This document shows, piece after piece, positions 16,398 to 24,893 of a DNA stretch of 64,000 nucleotides (the stretch's first letter is position 1; the number at the start of each line of letters is the position of its first letter). A model generated the notes under the pieces. The model was not told the DNA's origin. It did no database searches and saw nothing but the letters and a program-made list of their open reading frames with translations. A program made the position numbers and the translations under genes. The DNA lies in contig NZ_JH815199.1 in NCBI RefSeq assembly GCF_000296445.1, positions 1-64,000 on the forward strand, in the 5' to 3' direction. The DNA comes from Slackia piriformis YIT 12062. GTDB taxonomy: Bacteria > Actinomycetota > Coriobacteriia > Coriobacteriales > Eggerthellaceae.

Positions 16398-17552
16398 ATG
16401 ACAGCCAAAACCCATGCGAACGAACTCGAAATGCTTACCCGCTTTCGTCGGGACCTTCACCAAATTCCCGAAGTCGACTTCGACATACCTGAAACCGTCG
16501 CATACGTCACCGCCGAGCTGGAGCGCGTTCGCGATACCATGGTTGCGAAACACGGCGAAGGGTCGTGCGAGGTTTTCTCCCCCTGCAAAAGCACCGTATG
16601 CGCATTCTTCAACAGGGGCGCCGAGTACACCACGGGCATTCGCTCCGACATGGACGCTTTGCCGGTGACGGAAAAAACAGGCGTGTCGTTCACCTCGCAC
16701 CACGAAGGCATGATGCACGCATGCGGGCATGACGGCCACATGTCCATGGTGCTCGGGCTGGCCAACCACCTCGCAGAAACCTTCGACGAGCTGCCGCGCA
16801 ACGTGCTTCTGGTGTTTCAGCCAGCAGAAGAAACTACAGGAGGCGCGGACATCATCTGCAAATCAGGCGTGTTCGAACGCTACCGTGTCGACCGCATGTT
16901 CGGCTACCACCTGTGGCCGGACTTGCCGGCAGGCTGCATCGCGAGCCGACCGGGCGCACTGCTCGCGGCAACGAGCGAGGCGACGTTCACCTTCCACGGA
17001 AAGGCGACCCATATCGCCAAAGCCTCCGACGGCGCCGATTCGCTCGAGGCGGGCATGCGCTTCGTGCTCGGGGCGTACGATTACATGACCGAGCGGGCCA
17101 AGGAAGAGCGCTGTCTTTTCAAATGCGGATTCATGCAGAGCGGCCAGGCGCGCAACGTCATCTCTTCCCGCACCTATATCGAAGGAAGCTTGCGCACCTA
17201 TTCGGACGAAATGACCGTTCGTGCCAAGGCCGACCTGGCAAAACTCGCCCAGGACATGGCAGCCAATGCGGGATGTACGGTCGACGTGGATTTCACCGAG
17301 GGATACCCGCCCGTCGTCAACAATCCCGAGCTTTTCGAACTCGCCGCGTCGCACCTTCCCGATATGACGGAGCTTCCCGAGCCTCTGCTGATTGCCGAAG
17401 ATTTCGCCTTCTACCAGAGGCATCTTCCCGGCGTGTTTTTGCTGCTTGGAACGGGAACGGGCATCCCCCTGCATGCTGACACATTCAATTTCGACGAGAA
17501 CGTACTGGTAAGCGGGTTGGAAACGTATAAAAAACTGGTGCGTATCCCGTAA
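16398..17552 (+). CDS. M20-family amidohydrolase, possible N-acetyl-DAP deacetylase
   Basis: 384 residues of the M20D amidohydrolase family. Metal-site motifs: DMDALPVTEKTG, MMHACGHDGHM (His-Asp-His), QPAEETTGGA (the EE pair), YHLWP, and C-terminal LIAEDFAFY. The dimerisation-domain insert is at about 180-290. Start ATG 16398 has GAAAGGGG upstream. It is divergent from the lysine operon, which contains acetylase-branch dapH. That branch needs an N-acetyl-LL-DAP deacetylase, and known ones (Bacillus DapL/YkuR) are M20D proteins. Assignment to this step is inference; M20D also contains hippurate and IAA-amino-acid hydrolases. Confidence 0.85.
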   Translation: MTAKTHANELEMLTRFRRDLHQIPEVDFDIPETVAYVTAELERVRDTMVAKHGEGSCEVFSPCKSTVCAFFNRGAEYTTGIRSDMDALPVTEKTGVSFTSHHEGMMHACGHDGHMSMVLGLANHLAETFDELPRNVLLVFQPAEETTGGADIICKSGVFERYRVDRMFGYHLWPDLPAGCIASRPGALLAATSEATFTFHGKATHIAKASDGADSLEAGMRFVLGAYDYMTERAKEERCLFKCGFMQSGQARNVISSRTYIEGSLRTYSDEMTVRAKADLAKLAQDMAANAGCTVDVDFTEGYPPVVNNPELFELAASHLPDMTELPEPLLIAEDFAFYQRHLPGVFLLLGTGTGIPLHADTFNFDENVLVSGLETYKKLVRIP

Positions 17553-17708
17553 GATTGCCGCTGCGCGCGGTCGACCGGCCCGACCGCGCGCCCGCAACCG
17601 AGCAAGCCAGGCAGGAAAAGCGCTTTTTCCGACCGACCGGACCACCGCATAGAGCTTTCCCGACCCAGCCGCCACATAAATCAAACCGACCACTGCATAG
17701 GGGTTCTT

Positions 17709-18860
17709 ATGAGCGAACAGACAACGGACGAAATACCCCTCGCTGACAAATTCGTCTTCGAAGGCCCGAACGAAGCAGGGCTGTGCACCGCCACGTTCTA
17801 CGCCTTCAACACCGTGGTCACGCTGCAGGCGTATACGGCAAGCATCCATAACAAAGAAATCCGCCGAAAGAACAGCGCCGCCAAAGCCGGCAACGAAGAG
17901 TTCCTTCGGAACAGCTTCGATATCACGACCTGCGACGCAGACGACTCTCGGAAAGATGCCGACGCCCGCCGCGCCGAAGATCTTCGCGGCGTTTTCGAGG
18001 CCGCACGCGACCGATGCCGTTTTTTCGAGAACAGGTACAGCAGAACGCTTTCGCGGTCGGATATCTCGCGACTCAACAACGCCGACGGAGCATGGGTTGA
18101 AATCTGCAAGGAAACGTACGAACTTCTGCAGCATTCGTTACACTACTGCGAGGAAAGCGGCGGGGTTTTCGACATAACCATGGGGTCTGTCGTGCGCCTG
18201 TGGGATTTTCATCGGGGCGTAATTCCTGACGAAAAAGACATCGCCGAAGCACTGACCCATGTGGATTGGCGCACGATTAAACTCGGCATACGCGAAGAGC
18301 TCAATCCTCGCAATGATATCTGCCGCAGACCACGCTTCTCTGCACGTATAGCAGACCCGAGGGCATCCGTTGACGTGGGAGGAACCGCCAAAGGATACAT
18401 CGCTGACGACCTGGGCGAACTGCTGCAAGACAACGGTCTCTCCTCTTATGTAATCAACCTCGGTGGAAACGTGCTTGCCCACGGGTCGAAACCCCAGGGC
18501 GATCCGTGGCGCGTCGGAATACAAGACCCGAGGGCTTCGCGGGAAAGCGGCAGCATCCTTGGCGCCGTTCCGTTGGAAAACGCCTCCGCCGTCACCAGCG
18601 GAACGTACGAACGCTACTTCATGCACAATGAACGCGCATACCACCACATCCTCGATCCGAAAACGGGTTATCCCGTACAGACCGACCTTGCAGGAGCCAC
18701 GGTTGTCGCCCGCACATCGCTTGATGCCGAAGGATATTCGACGACACTGCTTGCCCTTGGCAAAGACGCAGCCGTCGAGTTCGTACGCACGCATGAGGCA
18801 ATCCTTGCAGCCTATCTTGTCGATGACGAAGGACGAATGTTCGTTGTTACGAGAGGCTAA
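17709..18860 (+). CDS. apbE: FAD:protein FMN transferase (ApbE)
   Basis: 383 residues. ApbE transfers FMN from FAD to Thr/Ser of flavoproteins such as Rnf/Nqr subunits or FMN-bearing reductases. Motifs: SRSDISRLNNADGAWVEI, GVFDITMGSVVRLWDF, DVGGTAKGYIADDLGELL, INLGGNVLAHGSKP and TSGTYERYFMHNERAYHHIL, which gives the Mg/FAD site. An N-terminal ~90-residue part with a charged stretch (KDADARRAEDL) is longer than usual. No lipobox or signal peptide is visible, so it may be cytoplasmic or use the membrane otherwise. It may modify the flavin-type reductases this group is rich in (inference). Confidence 0.93.
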   Translation: MSEQTTDEIPLADKFVFEGPNEAGLCTATFYAFNTVVTLQAYTASIHNKEIRRKNSAAKAGNEEFLRNSFDITTCDADDSRKDADARRAEDLRGVFEAARDRCRFFENRYSRTLSRSDISRLNNADGAWVEICKETYELLQHSLHYCEESGGVFDITMGSVVRLWDFHRGVIPDEKDIAEALTHVDWRTIKLGIREELNPRNDICRRPRFSARIADPRASVDVGGTAKGYIADDLGELLQDNGLSSYVINLGGNVLAHGSKPQGDPWRVGIQDPRASRESGSILGAVPLENASAVTSGTYERYFMHNERAYHHILDPKTGYPVQTDLAGATVVARTSLDAEGYSTTLLALGKDAAVEFVRTHEAILAAYLVDDEGRMFVVTRG

Positions 18861-18981
18861 CCGCTGAAGGGACTCGCGCCTGCAGCCAACCGCCGCATAA
18901 AAGGTCATCATAAAAGGTCATGAAAATTCAATGCCTTCGCGGCAAGAACACGGTGCCATGGTAAAATAGAACGCTGCATAC

Positions 18982-19057
18982 GCCTCCGTAGCTCAGGGGA
19001 TAGAGCACCGCTCTCCTAAAGCGGGTGTCGGCCGTTCGAATCGGCCCGGGGGCACCA
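18982..19057 (+). tRNA. tRNA-Arg (anticodon CCT)
   Basis: A 76-nt cloverleaf: acceptor GCCTCCG, D-arm GCTCAGGGGATAGAGC, anticodon stem CCGCT/AGCGG with loop CTCCTAA (anticodon CCT), T-arm GGCCGTTCGAATCGGCC and encoded CCA. Confidence 0.95.
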
Positions 19058-19069
19058 TCGAATACGAAC

Positions 19070-19107
19070 AAGCGCCCGTTGCGTGGCATGCGCAACGGGC
19101 GCTTGTC
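19070..19107 (+). terminator. Terminator after tRNA-Arg(CCT)
   Basis: Perfect arms aagcgcccgttgcg/cgcaacgggcgctt followed by gtcttg, 13 bases after the tRNA CCA. Confidence 0.85.
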
Positions 19108-19274
19108 TTGATTGGCAGAAAAAAGACAAGACGATTCGGGAAAAGGCAAAGCCAATGATCCCGCTTCTGAATGTTCGTAACTTCCAACTATCGCCCTGCA
19201 ATCAAAACACTTCCGCCTCCATCCCAGCGAACAGACAATATAATCTGAGCATGTTCGTTCAACAGGAGGCCCTT

Positions 19275-22200
19275 ATGTCATTCCATAGCGCAGACGCACG
19301 AGAGGAGCACCGCAAGCCCCTTGTCACATTCCGAACACTATGCATATTCGCCCTGATAACGCTGACATGCGCTGCCATGCTCGCGGCCCATCCTGTTTTT
19401 GCCTGGGCGAGCGATCAGGAGCCCTCTGGTGAAGGCGATGTTTTATGGACTCCGCACGTGTCCATCGATGCCGAACACGATCCAGAAAATCCCGGATATA
19501 TACGCATACACGCCACCGGAACCAATGATAGCCCCACGACAATTCACGGAGCGAACCTCGAATTCGTTCTTCCCGATCAGGCCGTCATTGTGAAAGGCGA
19601 CCAAAGCACCTCCGCCGAATCGCTCGATGCGGGCGACTCCATCACCGCCGAACTCGTCGTAACATCAGTCGAAAACGCAAACGCCAATCCTTACCAAGAA
19701 CCCAGCGCGCCTTCGTCGTCTTTCGCGAAAACGAACGACGACCTCTTCACCAAAGCGGCGATTATCGCGATCATCGGCCTCGTGGCAGCAGCTGGCATAC
19801 TTTTCGCCATACGCCGACGCGGACGTGCCCATAAGACGGCTTCAGGCACCATGTGCGTACTGCTCATGGCCGCCCTGGCCACGGGTCTGACGCCAGTATT
19901 TCCACAGAGCTCTTATGCCGATGAAGCAACTCCCGCAACGAAGGGATATTCCTCCGTCGAAATCGATATGAACGGAACGCCCGTCGAGATCGGCGTTTCG
20001 TTAATCATCTCTTCCGCCGATGAAGTTCCTGAAAGCGCGTACCCCTCCACCGCGTGGCTTTCAACGGAAACCTACGTCGCTCATGATGCGACAAAAGCCC
20101 ATGTCTCCATCACCTCCGACAAGGTTTTCGCAGCAGACCTAGACGCCGCGGCCTTCTCATTGGGCGAGGCTTTGGCGGACTGCACGGTCACCGAAGCGTC
20201 CCGCACATCCGATACGCAAGCAGACCTCGTCATCGAAGGCCTCGCCGCCGACGATGGCGCCGACGGAAGCATCCATGCAGCCGCTGCGGCCTTCGCAGAA
20301 GAGGTCTCCGAAGGCTTTGGCGTCATACCCGTTGAAGCCCCGCAGGCAGCCCTTGCCGACGCCGACGAAGCAACCGAGGGATGGGACGAAAACTCGTCGC
20401 TCTTCCTCATACCCGTCCATATAGACTGCGCAGAATTCTCTGCCACCGTGAAAGCGGCCGATTTCTCCCTTCCCTCCAACCCTGCGATAACTGTGCAAAA
20501 TGCAGATTGCACAGAAGGCGGCCACGAGGCGCTTCTGAGCTTTTCCGTACCAGGCTCGTCTCCCGAAGACCAGCTCGAAACGCTTGACGCCGCCCTTACC
20601 GAAGGCGGAGTGCGCATCGATGCGGCAGCAACCAATTGCGGCGAACTCATCGCCGTTTCAGACGACGTTTCGCGCGCTCCCGAATATGGCTACGAAACCA
20701 CGGCGCTCGAATACGCCGACGCCACGTTCTTCTCACGCATTTGCATACAGGACGCACACGCGGACGTAGCAGAAGGACCGGTGACCCTTGTCTGCGAAGC
20801 AATTGTTGAAACCGTAGACGGCGGAGAGGTCAACCTTGCTGGGACAGAGTCCGACCTGGACGTGTTCGAAGTTTCGACGGACGATTCCGGGAACATTGCC
20901 AACGGGCCATCCATTGTCGACCAAGGCAGCATCCACGTCACCAGCCAGAATTCCTTCACCTTCGAAACGACCCTCGATGCATCGAGCAACGAAGGCTCCG
21001 CGAGAGAAGCGGACGCATTCTGGGCCCTCCTGGAAGATGAAGACCAATGCGGCAACCCCTTGAACCACCTCCAAGAAACCGCCGCACGGTCTGACTGGGT
21101 GTTCTCTTCGTGTGCAGTCAAGCTTGGCGACTCAAACGCATCCAACCAGTGGGGCGTGCCTCTTTCCAACGCAAGTGCCCCTGCGCTTACCGACGACGAA
21201 TATCAAACCCTTACCCGCGACGGAGGATTCACCGATGCGGAAGTGGCCTCGAAGGCCCTTTCCGCCGCTCAAGAGGCGCTTAATGCCGCAGGATCTTTCG
21301 CCAAAGCCATAGCCAATGAAGACTTTACCGAAGTGTTCAGCGGCGTTGGAAGCGTGCTGGGATTCGTCTCCAAGATGGTAGACATCTCCTCTCCGCCGCA
21401 ATACACGCTCGCCGATGTCATGAGCAGGCTTGATACCATGCAAGAAAGCCTCAACGCACTTGAGGGCGGCGTGAGCCAGCTCAATATGCAGCTCGAATCC
21501 TTCGAGTCGCGCAGCGCCTACCGAACGGCGGTAGCCCAGCTCTCCTCGTATACCGGCATTCTGGGCGAAGATGACGGGATCGCCCTCTTGGTCCGTAACG
21601 CCCTCGGAAAAGTAGACGTCAAAAGCGGGGCCTCTTCGTTTGCCGAACTGAGCGAAGCCGATCAGAAGGAGCTTCGTCTTCTTGCCGAGTCGACGCGCGC
21701 CTACTCGCAACGCCATGGCACCGAAACCATTGCCCTTACCAAGGGGCTTGGCGATCTCATTACAGGCAACGCTGCCATAAGCGCAAACGGAATCGGCAGC
21801 CTGTACTTCGACTACGTCGACACGTACTACAACTGGGAGCCGCAGACATTCGACGCCCGCAAGCAGTTCCTTGCCTATGTCGGAGCGGCATACATCAACG
21901 GCTACACCGCTTCGATGTGCGAGTTGAACGTAGAGCTGGCAGATGCGAAGGCGGCCGGAGACGAAAGCAGCGTGAGAGCCATTGAAAGCGCCCAGAAAAC
22001 GCTCGCCAAGCAGGCAGGCAAGGTCGGCGAAATTATATCGGGCGAAGTGGACGAAACGGGCAAGCTGGTGTCTGAATCCAAGCTCTCCTCTCGCACCCAC
22101 GCACGCGCCGACGGAGGCGTGCTGAATCTTGTCACCAAAAGCGTTTTTGCCACCGAAAGCAGCAACAAGACAGGCATGATCGCCGTAAGCTCCGTAGCAA

Positions 22201-22772
22201 ATCACTCAGGCATGGATTACGACGCCGTGCTGAAAAGCCGCAATATTGGCCGTGTGAACATAGACAAGCTCGACACCGTCATAAGCGAAGCCCAGTTCGT
22301 CGACATGGGCAAGCGCCTTAAAGCTCGCAGCGGACAAGAGGGATACACCGGTCCGAAGAACCTCTCGGAGGAGTTTGGCTCCCTTAAAATTCCCCTGAGC
22401 AAAAGCTTCGGAAGCTGGTCGTACAACCTGGGGAGCAACAGGGAGGCGAAGGTCGATGCGTCGGAGAGCCAGGCCCACCAGCATATAGTGAAGCTCAATT
22501 CTAAAAAGTCAACGTCCGACCAGTTCGCCGCATATCACGAAATCGCGCAAACAGGAGATGTGTACGACACGAAAACCGACAGCGTCAAAAGAGGCGTGCG
22601 TATATACAAAGCCTGGACGAAATACTACGCCGGCAATTTTTACTGGACCTTGAATATACGATTCGGCGATTACCGGGTCTGGGGCGCGTCGGACGGGAAA
22701 AGCGATGCGGACGAAGAGGACTGGGAAGACGATGACGACGAGGAATGGGATGACGACATGGTCACCGATTAG
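19275..22772 (+). CDS. Large secreted surface protein with an internal sorting-signal-like segment
   Basis: 1165 residues from ATG 19275, which has AGGAGG six bases upstream; the frame is open another 64 codons upstream but lacks an SD. A signal peptide is visible (LCIFALITLTCAAMLAAHPVFA). A ~110-residue beta domain follows and ends SSSFAKTNDDLFTK, then a hydrophobic helix (AAIIAIIGLVAAAGILFAI) and RRRGR, resembling a cell-wall sorting signal of LAKTGD type. A second signal-like stretch (MCVLLMAALATGLTPVFPQSSYA) begins the rest: Ala/Glu/Asp-rich domains with predicted coiled coil (about 690-790), helical region, and an extremely acidic tail (DADEEDWEDDDDEEWDDD). It looks like a fusion of two exported proteins. 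Function unknown; likely envelope-attached. Confidence 0.75.
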   Translation: MSFHSADAREEHRKPLVTFRTLCIFALITLTCAAMLAAHPVFAWASDQEPSGEGDVLWTPHVSIDAEHDPENPGYIRIHATGTNDSPTTIHGANLEFVLPDQAVIVKGDQSTSAESLDAGDSITAELVVTSVENANANPYQEPSAPSSSFAKTNDDLFTKAAIIAIIGLVAAAGILFAIRRRGRAHKTASGTMCVLLMAALATGLTPVFPQSSYADEATPATKGYSSVEIDMNGTPVEIGVSLIISSADEVPESAYPSTAWLSTETYVAHDATKAHVSITSDKVFAADLDAAAFSLGEALADCTVTEASRTSDTQADLVIEGLAADDGADGSIHAAAAAFAEEVSEGFGVIPVEAPQAALADADEATEGWDENSSLFLIPVHIDCAEFSATVKAADFSLPSNPAITVQNADCTEGGHEALLSFSVPGSSPEDQLETLDAALTEGGVRIDAAATNCGELIAVSDDVSRAPEYGYETTALEYADATFFSRICIQDAHADVAEGPVTLVCEAIVETVDGGEVNLAGTESDLDVFEVSTDDSGNIANGPSIVDQGSIHVTSQNSFTFETTLDASSNEGSAREADAFWALLEDEDQCGNPLNHLQETAARSDWVFSSCAVKLGDSNASNQWGVPLSNASAPALTDDEYQTLTRDGGFTDAEVASKALSAAQEALNAAGSFAKAIANEDFTEVFSGVGSVLGFVSKMVDISSPPQYTLADVMSRLDTMQESLNALEGGVSQLNMQLESFESRSAYRTAVAQLSSYTGILGEDDGIALLVRNALGKVDVKSGASSFAELSEADQKELRLLAESTRAYSQRHGTETIALTKGLGDLITGNAAISANGIGSLYFDYVDTYYNWEPQTFDARKQFLAYVGAAYINGYTASMCELNVELADAKAAGDESSVRAIESAQKTLAKQAGKVGEIISGEVDETGKLVSESKLSSRTHARADGGVLNLVTKSVFATESSNKTGMIAVSSVANHSGMDYDAVLKSRNIGRVNIDKLDTVISEAQFVDMGKRLKARSGQEGYTGPKNLSEEFGSLKIPLSKSFGSWSYNLGSNREAKVDASESQAHQHIVKLNSKKSTSDQFAAYHEIAQTGDVYDTKTDSVKRGVRIYKAWTKYYAGNFYWTLNIRFGDYRVWGASDGKSDADEEDWEDDDDEEWDDDMVTD

Positions 22773-22790
22773 GACCGTGTAGCCATAACG

Positions 22791-22822
22791 CCCGAAGCCG
22801 CACTCGCAGGTGCGGCTTCGGG
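22791..22822. terminator. Bidirectional terminator between convergent genes
   Basis: Perfect arms cccgaagccgcac/gtgcggcttcggg with a 6-base loop, between the ends of two convergent genes. Confidence 0.75.
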
Positions 22823-22880
22823 ATCGACACGTTCGGCGGACGCAAGCACACTCTGGTGCAAGGCCAAACGAAACAGCGTT

Positions 22881-24359
22881 CTACTCTCGCACGAAATACC
22901 TGAAAGAACGACCTTCTTTTACTTTTCTCAGCTTCCCCTCGTCCGCCAGCGCTTTGACCCGTTCCTGAGCCGATCTCTCAGACATTCCCGTTGCGTCTCT
23001 CACATCCTTCGCCAACATTCCATGCAACGAAGAGGCGATTACATTAAGAAGATCGTCATCGCTTACGCGAGCTGTCACTTCCCTGCCGTTTCTTTCTTCC
23101 TTTACTTTATTCATAGCGTTCCCAAGTAAGGGAAGTTCTATTTTCACCATAGAAGGAGCGTGGGATTCGCTCAAAACAGGTTCTCTTCCGAATACCTTCT
23201 GCCAAGTCAGCCAAATATCAAACAGCCCGCTTCCCGCCCGGTCGCTTGCTCCTATGAAGCTAAAAATCCTCATGAGAGTAGGGTTCCTTGTCTCGGACGC
23301 CCCACCGGCAATAGCGATATCCCTGTCGATAAGCATACTGCCCGAATTGACGACAACAAGAGAATCGCTCTTCAGTACGATACGCACCTCGCTTTTCTCT
23401 CCATAGTATGCATGAACCAAAGCGTTCACCACGGCCTCATTCGCGGCCTCTGTTACGACATTGCGAGAACCATGCCTCGTTCCTGTCTCGTCTGTCGAGT
23501 AGGGCATCTTGAAATAGCGATTCAGCCTGTCAGAGACCGACAAGTAAAAATCGACAAGGTTGCCGCTCCAATCACCGCTCTGGGACACCACCCTGTCGTC
23601 CCAGCGAAGATTGCCCGAAGTTTCCTCCCTGTAATCCAGCAGGTATTGAGGTAGATAGTTTGTGATCTCGTATTCGTATCCAAACGCCAGAAGACCCGCC
23701 TGGGTGGGATGGAGAGACGAATCCCTTCCCTTTGCAAGCGCCCCGATGTGGTACAAAAAATCCTCCGTGGAATCCTGGTTCCACGGGCTCTTCGGCTTGC
23801 TACTTGCATAGATGCTGCGGTAGCGAGCAACCGTTTCTTGGTCGAAACAGTCCATGCCGAATTGGCTCAATGCCTTTCTGTCAGCCCCAGGAATGCCGTC
23901 GTACCTCATCAGGGAGATATCGGAGTCAGTCGCTTTGAAATCCCCTGGGCCGCGTCGGACATAGGCGACGAAACTTTTTTCCGACCTATCGTAGACCCTT
24001 ACAGGCTTTTCTCCTCTCTCCGCCCGAGGGACACTCACGACTACCAAGTCAACGCCGTTGGCCCGCACAGTTTCCACGCCATCAAACAGCATGACATCGC
24101 GCTCTACTTTTTGTTTGTTTCTTACGGTGCTCCAGAATTCCGCAATTAGGTCGTCTGGGTTAGGGACTCCATCAAGATAAAAACGATGCGACTCCTTATC
24201 TTCACGCACGCCAAGAACAATTTCCCCACCTTCTGCGTTTGCAAAAGCAGAGTAGGTTTCCCACATATCCCTAGGCAGACTGAAAGCAGCCTCTTTGAAT
24301 TCTAGATATTGACCTTCACGCAGATCATCCAATTCGCCAGCGTCACTTAGGAAGCCCAT
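22881..24359 (-). CDS. AlbA_2/Schlafen-type regulator with HATPase_c_4 and wHTH
   Basis: 492 residues. The N-terminal AlbA_2 domain (family formerly Schlafen AAA_4) has REGQYLEFKEA and FANAEGGEIVLGVRED. The middle carries a degenerate GHKL-like domain (HATPase_c_4: EAANEAVVNALVHAYY, then LVVVNSG, and GGASETRNPTLMRIF...DRAGSG). The C-terminus has a winged helix (AKDVRDATGMSERSAQERVKAL). Known members are annotated as transcriptional regulators or RecG-like proteins, often near mobile or stress genes. Start ATG 24359 has GGAGGGCTGAG upstream. It is convergent with the surface-protein gene and apparently monocistronic. Target unknown. Confidence 0.88.
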   Translation of the reverse strand: MGFLSDAGELDDLREGQYLEFKEAAFSLPRDMWETYSAFANAEGGEIVLGVREDKESHRFYLDGVPNPDDLIAEFWSTVRNKQKVERDVMLFDGVETVRANGVDLVVVSVPRAERGEKPVRVYDRSEKSFVAYVRRGPGDFKATDSDISLMRYDGIPGADRKALSQFGMDCFDQETVARYRSIYASSKPKSPWNQDSTEDFLYHIGALAKGRDSSLHPTQAGLLAFGYEYEITNYLPQYLLDYREETSGNLRWDDRVVSQSGDWSGNLVDFYLSVSDRLNRYFKMPYSTDETGTRHGSRNVVTEAANEAVVNALVHAYYGEKSEVRIVLKSDSLVVVNSGSMLIDRDIAIAGGASETRNPTLMRIFSFIGASDRAGSGLFDIWLTWQKVFGREPVLSESHAPSMVKIELPLLGNAMNKVKEERNGREVTARVSDDDLLNVIASSLHGMLAKDVRDATGMSERSAQERVKALADEGKLRKVKEGRSFRYFVRE

Positions 24360-24893
24360 CTCAGCCCTCCAGAAAAATACAAAGCAAGAGTCGTCGAAAG
24401 CATTCTAGCAGTCTCATCCCATTCAAGAAAAAGAGGCCAAGCCCAAAACAACGCAGGATACTTTGGGTTTAGGCGCGGCGCGTCCATTGGGCGCGGGCTT
24501 GGGCGCGGCGCGTCCATTGGGCGCGGGTTTGGGCGCGGCGCGTCCATTGGGCGCGGGTTGCATCCCTCTCGAAAAACGGAGAATCCACAAGCAGAGTCAC
24601 CTGCAGCGCGGAGCGCGGCGCGGGCGGGCTGCGCCAAACCAACAGAGCGCACTATGGGGACGCCCGTGCGTCTTGGCGCATCAACCGCAATTACCGCAGC
24701 AAAAGAAGCCGCGTTGTATTCAAGATACGTTTAGTTCCCCAACGCCGTTGCGAATCCTTCTTGATACCGTGCGGCTGCGAACAGCGCCTCTGACTAGCGT
24801 CAACGGCGCTGGAGCGACAATAGGCACGGAAAAGGCTGGAGGACGACATGGACACCCATTAAGGTTGCGCAATCATAACGACCGAGGCATTCC
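24360..24893. other. Gene-free region with a 30-bp tandem repeat
   Basis: 534 bases between the AlbA_2 gene start and the ABC exporter stop. It contains the tandem repeat at 24471-24559; nothing else was recognised. A 7-bp hairpin (gaccgag/ctcggtc) overlaps the exporter stop codon but has no T-tract. Confidence 0.6.
24471..24559. repeat. Three tandem copies of a 30-bp GC-rich repeat
   Basis: Each unit starts ggcgcggcgcgtccattggg and ends gcgcggg(c/t)tt; copies at 24471, 24501 and 24531 differ at only one or two positions. The third is cut short by one base. There are no spacers, so it is not a CRISPR array. It lies upstream of the AlbA_2 gene. Confidence 0.9.

Noticed and set aside
24471-24559. 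Possible CRISPR array
   Set aside because: The repeats are directly adjacent with no unique spacers and no cas genes are nearby.
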